The notes under the pieces are model-generated. The model saw nothing but the letters and a program-made list of their open reading frames with translations. It ran no database searches and had not been told where the DNA came from. A program made the translations under genes and the position numbers. Of a DNA stretch of 64,000 nucleotides, positions 32,779-41,096 are shown in pieces. Position 1 is the first letter of the stretch, and every line of letters starts with the position of its first letter. This DNA comes from Microbacterium murale (GTDB taxonomy: Bacteria > Actinomycetota > Actinomycetes > Actinomycetales > Microbacteriaceae), in the NCBI RefSeq assembly GCF_014635185.1, contig NZ_BMCM01000001.1, forward strand, positions 992,001 to 1,056,000, given 5' to 3'.

Positions 32779-33576
32779 TCAGCCGCGCAGGTCGCGGGCG
32801 CGCAGCGCAAGGGCGGATGCCGCGGCGAACACCAGCCCGACACCCCAGGTCAATGCGAGCCCGCCGACGTCGACACCCTCGGCGAGCGGCGACTGCCGGA
32901 ACACCCAGGCATACGGCGACAGCGCGTTCAGCCACTCGAGGTCGTCGGACTGCTTCGCGAGTGCCTGCAGGATGTACCCGAGCACCGCGATCCCCGCACC
33001 CACACCCGTCGCCCAGATGCGGCGCCCGGTCGCCGCGCCCGCAAGCAGCGCGGCGCCGGCGGTGAGGAAGGCGAGACCGACGAGTGCGGCGCTCGCGCCG
33101 ACGATGCGCACCGGTTCCAGCTCGAGTTCGGCGGGGCCGTTCAACGCCCAGATCACGAGCCCGGCGGAGGCTCCGAGCCAGATCAGGCGCACGAGCACGG
33201 AGAGCGCTGTCTCCAGCGCATACTGACCGCGCCCGATGCCGTGCGCGAGGTCGAGTTCGGCGCGGCCGCTCTCCTCCGCGGTCGCCAGTGACGCGCCCCA
33301 GATCACTGCCGCGATCGTCATCAGCAGGAACCCCATGAGTCCGTAGAACGTGGCCTCGGTGTAACCGGCGCCGCTGGCGATCTGGTCGTAGCCGAGCGTG
33401 TCGACCAACTGCTCGGGCATCGAGTCGATGAGCTGCTGCATCTGATCGCTGGCACCGATGCTCGGATACAGCGGCAGGTAGAGGAACAGCACGGCGGTGA
33501 TGCCGATCGTCCAACCGAGCAGGCTGCGCCACGATTCCCGGATGCTGCGCCGGAACACCGGCAGGATGCTGCGCAT
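32779..33576 (-). CDS. ABC exporter membrane subunit
   Basis: 265 residues from ATG 33576; the upstream extension lies in the ATPase gene. Six membrane segments: an N-terminal helix (WRSLLGWTIGITAVLFLYLPL), a long external loop with SDQMQQLIDSMPEQLVDTLGY, then five helices ending in ALRARDLRG. Typical of ABC-2 exporter permeases in TetR-controlled drug-export operons. It starts at the ATPase stop. Confidence 0.83.
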   Translation of the reverse strand: MRSILPVFRRSIRESWRSLLGWTIGITAVLFLYLPLYPSIGASDQMQQLIDSMPEQLVDTLGYDQIASGAGYTEATFYGLMGFLLMTIAAVIWGASLATAEESGRAELDLAHGIGRGQYALETALSVLVRLIWLGASAGLVIWALNGPAELELEPVRIVGASAALVGLAFLTAGAALLAGAATGRRIWATGVGAGIAVLGYILQALAKQSDDLEWLNALSPYAWVFRQSPLAEGVDVGGLALTWGVGLVFAAASALALRARDLRG

Positions 33577-33577
33577 G

Positions 33578-34651
33578 TCAGTGCCTCCGTCCGCGGCGAG
33601 AGCGCCGGGTGCGTGGCGCTCCTGTCTGCTCGTCGATGCCCCCGCCTGTCGCCGAGGCCCCCGCGCGGCGACGTCGTTCACGGGGGGCGTCGTCCGCGTG
33701 AGGGGGCGCCGATGCATCGGCAGGCCGCGACCGGTCGCCGTACAGCCGCAGCACCGACTCCTCCAGATCGGGCTCTTCGACCGTGAGATCCTGCACCTCG
33801 TGCTGCGCGAGCGCCTTCACGAACGGATCGATCGCCCCCTCGATCGTCGTCGACAGCTGCACGCCCTCACCGTGATCGGTGACGTCCAGTCCTTCGACGC
33901 CGGGGAGCTTCTCGAACGCCGCGCGGGCGGCCGCGGCATCCGATCCTCCGATGCGCACACGCACGCGGCGCACGGATCCGAGACGGAGCGAGGCGACGTC
34001 TCCCTCGGCGACGATGCGACCGGCGCTGAGCACGGCCACCTCATCCGCCGTCTGCTGGATCTCGCTGAGCACGTGCGAGCTCAGCAGCACGGTCTGCCCG
34101 GCATCCCGCGCTTCGCGCACCATCGCGAGGAACTCGCGCTGCACGAGCGGATCGAGTCCGCTGGTCGGCTCGTCGAGGATGAGCAGCTCCGGGCGATGCA
34201 TGAACGCCTGGATGAGCCCGACCTTCTGCTTGTTGCCCTTCGACAGCGTGCGCACCGGTCGGTCGAGATCGACGCCGAGACGATCGGCGAGGTCACGGGC
34301 GGTGCGCAGCACGGATGCCGAAGAGCCGGCCGATCCGGACACCTCGGCGTAGAACGCGAGCAGCCGGTGCCCGCTCGACCGGCCCTCGAGATGCAGCTCG
34401 CCGGGAACGTATCCGATCCTCCGCCGCAGCGCCGCTCCGCCGTGGCGAGGTTCCTCGCCGAGTACGCGGACCGTGCCGGAGGAGGGGCGGATGACGTCGA
34501 CGAGGGTGCGCAGGGTCGTGGTCTTGCCGGCACCGTTCGGTCCGATCAGCCCGAACACGGTGCCGGGGTGCACGCGCAGGTCGAGCTCGTGCAGCGCGAT
34601 GTTGCGCCCGTACCGCTTGTGCAGGGCGCGCACTTCGATGGTGTCGGTCAT
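33578..34651 (-). CDS. ABC exporter ATPase
   Basis: 357 residues. Walker A LIGPNGAGKTTTLRTLV near residue 35, signature LSKGNKQKVGLIQAFM and Walker B LLILDEPTSGLDPL, then SSHVLSEIQQTADEV: the DrrA/CcmA multidrug-export class. The last 50 residues are an unusual low-complexity basic tail (ERRRRAGASATGGG...RRSRRGRRH). Second gene of the TetR-ATPase-permease operon; its start overlaps the TetR stop by 4 nt. Confidence 0.88.
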   Translation of the reverse strand: MTDTIEVRALHKRYGRNIALHELDLRVHPGTVFGLIGPNGAGKTTTLRTLVDVIRPSSGTVRVLGEEPRHGGAALRRRIGYVPGELHLEGRSSGHRLLAFYAEVSGSAGSSASVLRTARDLADRLGVDLDRPVRTLSKGNKQKVGLIQAFMHRPELLILDEPTSGLDPLVQREFLAMVREARDAGQTVLLSSHVLSEIQQTADEVAVLSAGRIVAEGDVASLRLGSVRRVRVRIGGSDAAAARAAFEKLPGVEGLDVTDHGEGVQLSTTIEGAIDPFVKALAQHEVQDLTVEEPDLEESVLRLYGDRSRPADASAPPHADDAPRERRRRAGASATGGGIDEQTGAPRTRRSRRGRRH

Positions 34652-35325
34652 CGCTCCTCCTCGGTGTCGGGCTTCGCCTCGTCGACGGGGTCGGATGCCG
34701 CGGCATCCATCGCCGCGCGCGCCCCGTCGAGGAACGCGCCGGTCGCGTAGATGCCGTGCGTCAGCAGCTCCATCATCGGCAGTGTCGTGCGCAGCAGTCC
34801 TGCCGGACTCAGCTGATCCTGACCGAGCGCCCGCGTGACCTGCGTGCGCATCACGACCGGTGCGAGTCCCATGAGGGCGACGACGAGTGACGTCATCTCC
34901 GGGTCGCTCATCGGCTCGAGCAATCCGGCGTCGCGCTGCTCGTCGAGCACGGATCGCGTGCCGGCGAGGATGCTGTCGAACAGGCGATCCGCGGCGGGAG
35001 AGCCGTCGATCAGCATCCGGGCGAGGTAGTCGATGTACGGGCCGTAGCGGTCGATGTCGTGCAGTGCGGCGCGGACGCGGTCCGTCGTCGGCGCGTCGAT
35101 GAGCTCGTGGTTCTCGTCGGTGAAGATGCTGACGACGTAGTCGTCGCAGATCGTACGCAGTGAGGTCTTATCGCCGAAGTGGTGCACGATCAGCGCCGCG
35201 CTGACACCGGCATCGGCGGCTATCGTGCGCAGGCTCACCGAGTCGAAGCCGTCCCGGCCGAACGCGGCGATTGCCGCGTCGCGGATACGGGCGCGAGCGG
35301 TGAGATCATCTGCCACTGAACGCAT
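34648..35325 (-). CDS. TetR family regulator of the ABC exporter
   Basis: 225 residues from ATG 35325, placed 7 nt after a good -10, so probably leaderless; ATGs at 35361 and 35334 would lie in the promoter. N-terminal TetR HTH (ARIRDAAIAAFGRDGFDSVSLRTIAADAGVSAALIVHHFGDKTSL) and helical ligand domain. Heads the ABC exporter operon and lies beside a perfect dyad, so it is a local autorepressor responding to an exported compound. Confidence 0.88.
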   Translation of the reverse strand: MRSVADDLTARARIRDAAIAAFGRDGFDSVSLRTIAADAGVSAALIVHHFGDKTSLRTICDDYVVSIFTDENHELIDAPTTDRVRAALHDIDRYGPYIDYLARMLIDGSPAADRLFDSILAGTRSVLDEQRDAGLLEPMSDPEMTSLVVALMGLAPVVMRTQVTRALGQDQLSPAGLLRTTLPMMELLTHGIYATGAFLDGARAAMDAAASDPVDEAKPDTEEER

Positions 35326-35361
35326 GTACAGCATGCTAAACATGCGTTCAGTCAGTGTCAA
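35316..35361 (-). promoter_or_regulatory. TetR operator embedded in a leaderless promoter
   Basis: CTGAACGCATG (35316-35326) and CATGCGTTCAG (35341-35351) are perfect 11-bp arms with a 14-nt centre. On the minus strand a consensus TTGACA (35361-35356), a 17-nt spacer and TAGCAT (35338-35333) lie over it, and 7 nt later comes the ATG at 35325. The operator covers spacer, -10 and start codon. Confidence 0.88.
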
Positions 35362-35386
35362 GACATCGCACTCCTAGTCTGGGGAG

Positions 35387-36568
35387 ATGGACTTCTCCTA
35401 CGCCTCGCTGCGCCGATTCCCCGACGTGGAGGCGCCGAACCTGCAGGCTTGGGATGCTACCGACGAGCTCCTCGTCCAGCGTGCGCTCGCCGCGGACGTG
35501 CCGGGCGATGCGATCGCGGTGATCGGCGACGAGTACGGCGCGATCACGCTGGCGCTGACGGATGCCGGATACGACGGCATCCGCGTGCACCAGGATCTCG
35601 CCACCGGGCGCCGAGCGCTGGCGCGCAATGCCGCCGAGCTCCGCCTCGGGGGATTCGCGTCGCACGAACTGGATGCGTCGCTGCTCGAAGGTGCGCGGCT
35701 TGTGCTGCTGCAGTTGCCGAAGGCGCTCTCCGAGTTGGAGGAGATCGCGGATGCCGTGGCCCGCTGGGCCGCGCCAGACGTGGTGCTCGTGGCCGGAGGG
35801 CGCGTGAAGCACATGACGCTCACGCAGAACGAAGTGCTCGGGCGGGTGTTCGGGACCGTGCAGGCGCAGCGCGCCGAACGGAAGTCGCGGCTGCTCGTGG
35901 CATCCGATCCGCTGCCCGTGCCGGATGAGCCGCCGTATCCGCAACGGGCGGAGCACCCCGAGTTCGGCCTGACCCTCGTCGCGCACGGCGGAGCATTCGC
36001 CGCGAACCGCATCGACATCGGCACCCGCGTGCTGCTCGAGGTGCTGGCGGAAAGGTCTCGACTCGCTCCGCTCGCTCAACCCGTTTCGTCTCGCTCCGCT
36101 CGCTCAACGACCCGCGAGGATGCTGCCGAAGAAACGACCCGCGTCATCGACCTCGGCTGCGGCACAGGAGCACTCGCCGCCCACTACGCGCTGAATCACC
36201 CCGATGCCCGCGTCACGGCGACCGATCGTTCAGCCTCAGCCGTGGCATCCGCCCGTCAGACGATGATCGCGAACGGCGTCGCCGACCGCGTGATGGTGAC
36301 GCACGACGACGCCGGCTCCGAGCTCCCAGGCGGCAGTGCCGACCTCATCTTGCTGAACCCGCCGTTCCACCTCGGCGCGAGCGTCCACACCGGGGCGGCG
36401 ACCCGCCTTTTCGAAGCCGCGGCGAGACTTCTCCGCCCCGGCGGCGAACTGCTCACAGTGTTCAACTCGAGCCTCCTCTACCGCCCTGAACTGACGAGAT
36501 TGATAGGCCAGACCGAGCAGTTGCATCGAACGGCGAAGTTCACTGTGACCCGCAGCATCCGCCGCTGA
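35387..36568 (+). CDS. RsmC/RlmG-like class I SAM methyltransferase
   Basis: 393 residues with the two-domain plan of 16S/23S rRNA guanine-N2 methyltransferases: a degenerate N-terminal Rossmann domain (1-220) and an active C-terminal one with VIDLGCGTGALAAHYAL (SAM motif I) and the catalytic LLNPPFH (motif IV). Between the domains about 30 residues (RSRLAPLAQPVSSRSARSTTR) come from an inserted intergenic-type repeat at 36051-36114 that keeps the frame. Divergent from the TetR operon, about 60 nt away. Exact rRNA target not predictable. Confidence 0.86.
   Translation: MDFSYASLRRFPDVEAPNLQAWDATDELLVQRALAADVPGDAIAVIGDEYGAITLALTDAGYDGIRVHQDLATGRRALARNAAELRLGGFASHELDASLLEGARLVLLQLPKALSELEEIADAVARWAAPDVVLVAGGRVKHMTLTQNEVLGRVFGTVQAQRAERKSRLLVASDPLPVPDEPPYPQRAEHPEFGLTLVAHGGAFAANRIDIGTRVLLEVLAERSRLAPLAQPVSSRSARSTTREDAAEETTRVIDLGCGTGALAAHYALNHPDARVTATDRSASAVASARQTMIANGVADRVMVTHDDAGSELPGGSADLILLNPPFHLGASVHTGAATRLFEAAARLLRPGGELLTVFNSSLLYRPELTRLIGQTEQLHRTAKFTVTRSIRR
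36051..36114 (+). repeat. Tandem repeat inserted in the methyltransferase coding sequence
   Basis: The core CTCGCTCCGCTCGCTCAAC occurs twice, at about 36062-36080 and 36090-36108, with similar TCTCG flanks. I recognise this word as a common Microbacteriaceae dispersed repeat. It adds an in-frame linker between the two Rossmann domains. Confidence 0.75.
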
Positions 36569-36616
36569 CACGCCAACACGCAGATTGTCGACATTCGACA
36601 GAATCCCCGTTCAGGC

Positions 36617-36673
36617 AACAAAAAGGTGCCGCATCGAGTCGGTCGAGATTTGCCCCTGACCGGCCCTTTTGTT
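36617..36673 (+). terminator. Hairpin terminator after the methyltransferase
   Basis: AACAAAAAGGTGCCG (from 36617) pairs imperfectly with CGGCCCTTTTGTT (ending 36673) with a long internal loop. The A- and T-rich ends and the placement 50 nt after the stop suit a terminator usable in both directions. Confidence 0.6.
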
Positions 36674-36676
36674 ACG

Positions 36677-36704
36677 TTGAAATGTAGGCCTTTCGGCTTA
36701 TAGA
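36677..36704 (+). promoter_or_regulatory. Promoter of the second osmoprotectant operon
   Basis: TTGAAA (36677-36682), 16-nt spacer, TATAGA (36699-36704). It is the best sigma-A-like match in the gap and would start RNA near 36711. Confidence 0.65.
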
Positions 36705-36710
36705 CCAGTC

Positions 36711-36905
36711 CGCGGTCACGTCCTTCATTCGATGAGCTGTGCTGCGAAGAGGCGTGGGCGTACGGTCGATGTTCTTTGCGCGGATCCGAAATCCGTTGCC
36801 TGAGCCGCCAGCGCGACACTGTCGAAGCGGCCTCGTGATCATCACCCGGGCGTAACCGAAGTCGGCTCCCGAGACCCGAAGAACCGGTGAGCCACCGGGA
36901 GAAAC
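36711..36905 (+). promoter_or_regulatory. Structured 5' leader of the ProV-like gene
   Basis: About 195 nt with no gene. Near its end, CTCCCG (about 36869-36874) is complementary to CGGGAG (36896-36901), which is the ribosome site of the GTG at 36906. The overlapping pair GGCTC/GAGCC could form instead. Two exclusive pairings around the ribosome site suggest translational control. I found no match to the c-di-AMP (ydaO), glycine or guanidine riboswitch signatures I know. Confidence 0.5.
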
Positions 36906-38207
36906 GTGACCGAAACCGCTCTCGAAGCGCGCCATCTTTTCAAGGTGTTCGGAAGGAATCCGAACCAGGCCGTCCGCCGCCTGAAGGCGGGCGAATCCCG
37001 CACCGACACACTGGATGCCGGGACCGCTGCCGTCATCGACGCCAGCTTCACCGTCAACCGCGGTGAGATCTTCGTCATCATGGGCCTGTCCGGATCGGGC
37101 AAGTCCACCATCATCCGCATGCTCAACGGGCTGCACGAGATCACCGACGGTTCCGTCGTGATCAACGGCGACGAGATCGCCGGAGTGCCGGCATCCCGCC
37201 TGCGCGAGATCCGCCGCGAGAACGTGTCGATGGTGTTCCAGCACTTCGCGCTCCTGCCGCACCGCACGGTCGCCGCGAACGTCGCCTACCCGCTCGAGCT
37301 CAAGGGCGTCGGCAAGGCCGAGCGCGCGGCCAAGGCCGATGAAGTGCTCGCCATGGTCGGCCTCGACGGCTGGGGCGACAAGCTCCCGTCCGAGCTCTCC
37401 GGTGGAATGCAGCAGCGCGTCGGCATCGCCCGCGCTCTCGCCGCCGACACAGACATCCTGCTCATGGACGAGGCGTTCAGCGCTCTCGACCCGCTCATCC
37501 GCCGCGAGATGCAGGAACAGCTTCTCGAATTGCAGCAGAAGCTGCAGAAGACCATCGTCTTCATCACGCACGACCTGAACGAGGCGATGTTCCTCGGCGA
37601 CCGCATCGCGGTCATGCGCGACGGTCGCATCGTGCAGATCGGCACTCCGGAAGACATCCTCACGGATCCTGCCAACGACTACGTCGAGCAGTTCGTACAG
37701 GATGTAGACCGTGCACGCGTGCTCACGGCATCCAACGTCATGGAGCGCCCGCGCCCCGTCGTCGCCGACAACGCCGGCCCTCGCACGGCACTGCGCCAGA
37801 TGCGCGACGCCTACATGTCGGCCGCGTACGTCACCGGCCGCGACCGCAAGCTGCTCGGAATGGTCACCGACCGCGATGCCGTCAAGCTCGTGCGCAAGGG
37901 CGAGACGTCGCTGAAGTCGATCCTGAAGCCGGTGCCGCAGAGCGTTTCAGAGGACGAGGTCCTGATGAACCTCTTCGTCCCCGCCGTCGAGTCGCAGCTG
38001 CCGCTCGCGGTCGTCGATGCCGAAGGGCGCCTGACCGGCGTCATCCCGCGCGTCACGCTGCTCGCAGCTCTCGGGCCCGGCCCGAACTCCACCGAGGAGA
38101 TCACCTTGCCGCTTCCGCCTGTCTCGCACGCCGAGATCGCCGCGGTGCTGGGTGAGGCGGCGGATGCCGTCGCTCCTGAGGCCGCGACTGAAGGAGAGGT
38201 GCGCTGA
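36906..38207 (+). CDS. Glycine betaine/proline-type ABC ATPase with CBS domains (ProV-like)
   Basis: 433 residues from GTG 36906. N-terminal LFKVFGRNPNQAVRRLKAG is typical of ProV/OpuAA. Walker A GLSGSGKSTIIRML near residue 60, signature LSGGMQQRVGIARALA, Walker B ILLMDEAFSALDPL. Residues about 290-400 form a CBS pair (DAYMSAAYVTGRDRKLLGMVTDRDAV and LPLAVVDAEGRLTGVIPRVTLLAAL), the module that gates OpuA by ionic strength or c-di-AMP. First gene of a three-gene importer. Contrast with the CBS-less ATPase at 4941. Confidence 0.93.
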   Translation: MTETALEARHLFKVFGRNPNQAVRRLKAGESRTDTLDAGTAAVIDASFTVNRGEIFVIMGLSGSGKSTIIRMLNGLHEITDGSVVINGDEIAGVPASRLREIRRENVSMVFQHFALLPHRTVAANVAYPLELKGVGKAERAAKADEVLAMVGLDGWGDKLPSELSGGMQQRVGIARALAADTDILLMDEAFSALDPLIRREMQEQLLELQQKLQKTIVFITHDLNEAMFLGDRIAVMRDGRIVQIGTPEDILTDPANDYVEQFVQDVDRARVLTASNVMERPRPVVADNAGPRTALRQMRDAYMSAAYVTGRDRKLLGMVTDRDAVKLVRKGETSLKSILKPVPQSVSEDEVLMNLFVPAVESQLPLAVVDAEGRLTGVIPRVTLLAALGPGPNSTEEITLPLPPVSHAEIAAVLGEAADAVAPEAATEGEVR

Positions 38208-39160
38208 TGGATGGATTCCGCATTCCGATCGGCGAGTGGGCCGCGGCAGCCGTCGGCTGGGTCAAGGACAACCTCGAGGGCCTGCTCGATTTCATCTCGT
38301 TCATCGTCAAGTTCCTCGTCAACGGTCTGACCGATGTCCTCCTGGGCACGCCGATCGTCGCGCTCATCATCATCGCCGCGCTGATCGCCTGGGCAGTGCG
38401 CTCGATCTGGATGGCAGTCGGTACGGCGGTGTCGTTCGCGCTGATCCTCAGCATGGGGCTGTGGGTCGCGGCGATGCAGACGCTGTCGCTCGTGGTCGTC
38501 GCCGCGCTCATCGCGGTGGTCATCGCGATCCCGCTGGGCATCTGGTCGGCGCGCAACGCCACGGTGCGAACAATCATGAAGCCGATCCTCGACTTCATGC
38601 AGACGATGCCGGCCTTCGTTTACCTCATCCCTGCGATCGTGTTCTTCAGCATCGGCGTCGTGCCCGGGCTTGTCGCCACGGTGATCTTCGCCCTGCCTCC
38701 CGGCGTGCGTATGACCGAGCTCGGCATCCGAGGCGTGGACTCCGAGACGGTCGAGGCCGGACACGCGTTCGGTGCGACACCGGGGCAGATCCTGCGCGGC
38801 ATCCAGCTTCCGCTCGCGATGCCGACCATCATGGCCGGTGTCAACCAGGTCATCATGCTCTCGCTGTCAATGGCGGTCATCGCCGGCATGGCCGGGGCCG
38901 ACGGCCTCGGAAAGCTGGTCGTTCAGGCCATCTCGACCGTGAACATTGGCAAGGGCGTCGAAGCCGGCCTCGGCGTCGTGCTGCTCGCCGTCTTCCTCGA
39001 CCGCGTCACCGCAGCACTCGGCACGCCGAACGAGCACCCGTCGTCGCTGCTGGGCATGATGGCTCGCCGTCGCGGTGCGCGGCAGGCGGAGAAGGCGGAT
39101 GCCGCGAACCTCGAGGCCGACCGAGCTACAGCCAAAGGCATGCGCCGCGCGGCTCCCTGA
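38207..39160 (+). CDS. Glycine betaine/proline-type ABC permease (ProW-like)
   Basis: 317 residues, start overlapping the ATPase stop by one nt (TGATG). N-terminal amphipathic and cytosolic part (WVKDNLEGLLDFISFIVKFLVNGL) then at least six membrane helices. EAA loop VEAGHAFGATPGQILRGIQLPLAMPTIMAG is characteristic of ProW/OpuAB. Single permease gene, so a homodimer is expected. Basic C-terminal tail of about 40 residues. Confidence 0.93.
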   Translation: MDGFRIPIGEWAAAAVGWVKDNLEGLLDFISFIVKFLVNGLTDVLLGTPIVALIIIAALIAWAVRSIWMAVGTAVSFALILSMGLWVAAMQTLSLVVVAALIAVVIAIPLGIWSARNATVRTIMKPILDFMQTMPAFVYLIPAIVFFSIGVVPGLVATVIFALPPGVRMTELGIRGVDSETVEAGHAFGATPGQILRGIQLPLAMPTIMAGVNQVIMLSLSMAVIAGMAGADGLGKLVVQAISTVNIGKGVEAGLGVVLLAVFLDRVTAALGTPNEHPSSLLGMMARRRGARQAEKADAANLEADRATAKGMRRAAP

Positions 39161-39211
39161 CCCATCCCTCACCCATACGAAACGCAGCAGAACATACGGA
39201 AGGAAAGCACC

Positions 39212-40135
39212 ATGAAGAAGTTCCGGCACATCACAGCCGCCGTGGCCCTGGGGGCCGTGGCATCCCTCGCCCTCGCCGGTTGCGCGACGGGCAACGACAC
39301 CGCAGGCGGAAACGGCGGCGGTGACAGCGAAGGCGGAGACAAGGGCACCATCACCCTCGGCTTCATCCCCTCCTGGACCGACGGCCTCAGCATGGCCTAC
39401 CTCGTCCAGGACCAGCTCGAGAAGCTCGGCTACACGGTCGAGCTCGAGACGCTGACCGAGGCGGGCCCGCTCTACACCGGCCTCGCACAGGGCGATGTCG
39501 ACATGTTCCCGTCGGCGTGGCCTGAGGTCACGCACGCGGAGTACATGGAGACGTACGGCGACGACCTCGAAGACCTCGGCGCGTACTACGACAACGCCAA
39601 GCTCACGATCGCCGTGCCCAGCTACATGGACATCGACTCGATCGAAGACCTCAAGGGTCAGGCTGCCCGCTTCGACGGCAAGATCATCGGAATCGAGCCC
39701 GGCGCAGGCCTCACCGGCGTGACGCAGGACTCGATGATGCCCGAGTACGGCCTCGACGGTGAGTACACCCTCGAGACGTCGTCGACCTCTGGCATGCTCA
39801 CCGTCCTCGGTGAGGCCATCGACAACGAAGAAGACCTCGTCGTCACGCTGTGGAAGCCGTTCTGGGCGAACAGCAAGTACGACGTCAAGGAGCTCGAGGA
39901 CCCGCTGGGTGCGATGGGTGAGGCCGAGACGCTGAACTTCATGGCGCACAAGGGCTTCGCCGAGGAGTTCCCCGAGGCCGCTGAGCTCGTCGAGCAGATC
40001 AAGCTCGACGACGACCAGTACGGCTCGCTCGAGGACCTCGTCGTCAACGAGTTCGGCGAGGGCCAGGAGGCCGAAGCCGTCGACAAGTGGCTCGAGGAGA
40101 ACGGCGACCAGTTCGACTGGGTCGTCAAGGACTGA
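39212..40135 (+). CDS. Glycine betaine/proline-type binding lipoprotein (ProX-like)
   Basis: 307 residues, GGAAGGAAAG before the ATG. Lipoprotein signal with lipobox LALAGC near residue 20, Gly/Asp-rich linker, then an OpuAC domain: ITLGFIPSWTDGLSMAYLVQDQLEKLGY, LYTGLAQGDVDMFPSAWPEVTHAEYM, ending in VDKWLEENGDQF. The Trp residues in PSWTDG, SAWPE and LWKPFWAN could form the aromatic cage for quaternary ammonium. Terminated by the hairpin at 40162. Confidence 0.92.
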   Translation: MKKFRHITAAVALGAVASLALAGCATGNDTAGGNGGGDSEGGDKGTITLGFIPSWTDGLSMAYLVQDQLEKLGYTVELETLTEAGPLYTGLAQGDVDMFPSAWPEVTHAEYMETYGDDLEDLGAYYDNAKLTIAVPSYMDIDSIEDLKGQAARFDGKIIGIEPGAGLTGVTQDSMMPEYGLDGEYTLETSSTSGMLTVLGEAIDNEEDLVVTLWKPFWANSKYDVKELEDPLGAMGEAETLNFMAHKGFAEEFPEAAELVEQIKLDDDQYGSLEDLVVNEFGEGQEAEAVDKWLEENGDQFDWVVKD

Positions 40136-40161
40136 CTCTCTTCACGCTCAGTGAGCGTCAC

Positions 40162-40194
40162 GAGGGCGTCGCGGCTTCGGCCGCGGCGCCCTTC
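40162..40194. terminator. Terminator between ProX-like gene and SDR
   Basis: GAGGGCGTCGCGGC-TTCG-GCCGCGGCGCCCTTC is a strong stem with a UUCG tetraloop between convergent genes. A smaller palindrome ACGCTCAGTGAGCGT lies just before it. Confidence 0.85.
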
Positions 40195-40199
40195 GTCGT

Positions 40200-40994
40200 C
40201 TACGGGACGATCGAGTCGATGTACCCGCCGTCGACGCGCACCGCGGCTCCCGTCGTGGCGGATGCCAGCGGCGAGGCGAGGTACGCCACCATGTTCGCGA
40301 TCTCCTCTGGCTCGATCAGCCGCTGCAGCAGCGACTGCGGCCGGTGCAGGCGCATGAATTCGCGCTGCGCCTCTTCCCAAGGAAGGGCGGTGTCGACCAG
40401 TTCGTACACGAACGTCTCCACGCCGCCGGTGTGCGTCGGGCCGGCGAGCACCGAGTTGACCGTGACGCCGGTGCCGGCGGCATCCTTCGCGAATCCGCGG
40501 GAGACTGCGAGGAGCGCGGTCTTCGACATGCCGTAGTGGATCATCTCGGCTGGGATGACGACCGCCGAGTCGCTGGCGATGTTGAGGATGCGTCCCCATC
40601 CGCGCGACTTCATGCCCGGGAGCGTCGCGCGGATCAGGCGCACGGCGGCGAGCACGTTGACGTCGAAGTAGCGGCGCCATTCCTCGTCGGTGATCTCCAG
40701 CGCGTCAGTCGCACCGAAGATGCCGAGGTTGTTGACGAGCACGTCGATGTCGCCGGTCGCGGTGAGCACAGCATCCGCCCCTTCCTGATCCGTGACGTCG
40801 CCCGGAGCCGCGATGAACTCGCGCTCGGCCGACTCCGCCTGCAGTTCGGCGATCGTGGATGCCACGGTGTCGGCGCTGCGGCCGTTGATGGCGACGCGCG
40901 CCCCCGCGTCGGCCAGGGTCGCGGCGATGGCCCTTCCGATGCCCTGGGTGGAGCCGGTGACGAGTGCGGTCTTGCCGCTGAGATCGATGCGCAT
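40200..40994 (-). CDS. Short-chain dehydrogenase/reductase
   Basis: 264 residues from ATG 40994; the much longer open frame on this strand is a shadow of the next gene. Classical SDR: TGSTQGIGRAIA (cofactor site), NNLGIFGA, catalytic Ser in NIASDSAVV and Tyr/Lys in YGMSKTALL (Y-x3-K), C-terminal VRVDGGYIDSIV. The active-site order matches fatty-acid or sugar alcohol oxidoreductases; the substrate is unknown. Convergent with the ProX-like gene and divergent from the lipase maturation factor. Confidence 0.9.
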   Translation of the reverse strand: MRIDLSGKTALVTGSTQGIGRAIAATLADAGARVAINGRSADTVASTIAELQAESAEREFIAAPGDVTDQEGADAVLTATGDIDVLVNNLGIFGATDALEITDEEWRRYFDVNVLAAVRLIRATLPGMKSRGWGRILNIASDSAVVIPAEMIHYGMSKTALLAVSRGFAKDAAGTGVTVNSVLAGPTHTGGVETFVYELVDTALPWEEAQREFMRLHRPQSLLQRLIEPEEIANMVAYLASPLASATTGAAVRVDGGYIDSIVP

Positions 40995-41096
40995 GGTGGA
41001 TGCAACCACAGCCGGGTCGGATTCATGCCGCGGCTCACCGATGCACGGTGCGCGCAACCCCCTGCCGCATCTGGGCGACGCGCGTAGCCTGAAGGC

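Noticed and set aside
36711-36905. Known riboswitch (c-di-AMP ydaO, glycine or guanidine class) before the ProV-like gene
   Set aside because: The conserved words of these classes that I know are absent; only generic pairing near the ribosome site is visible.
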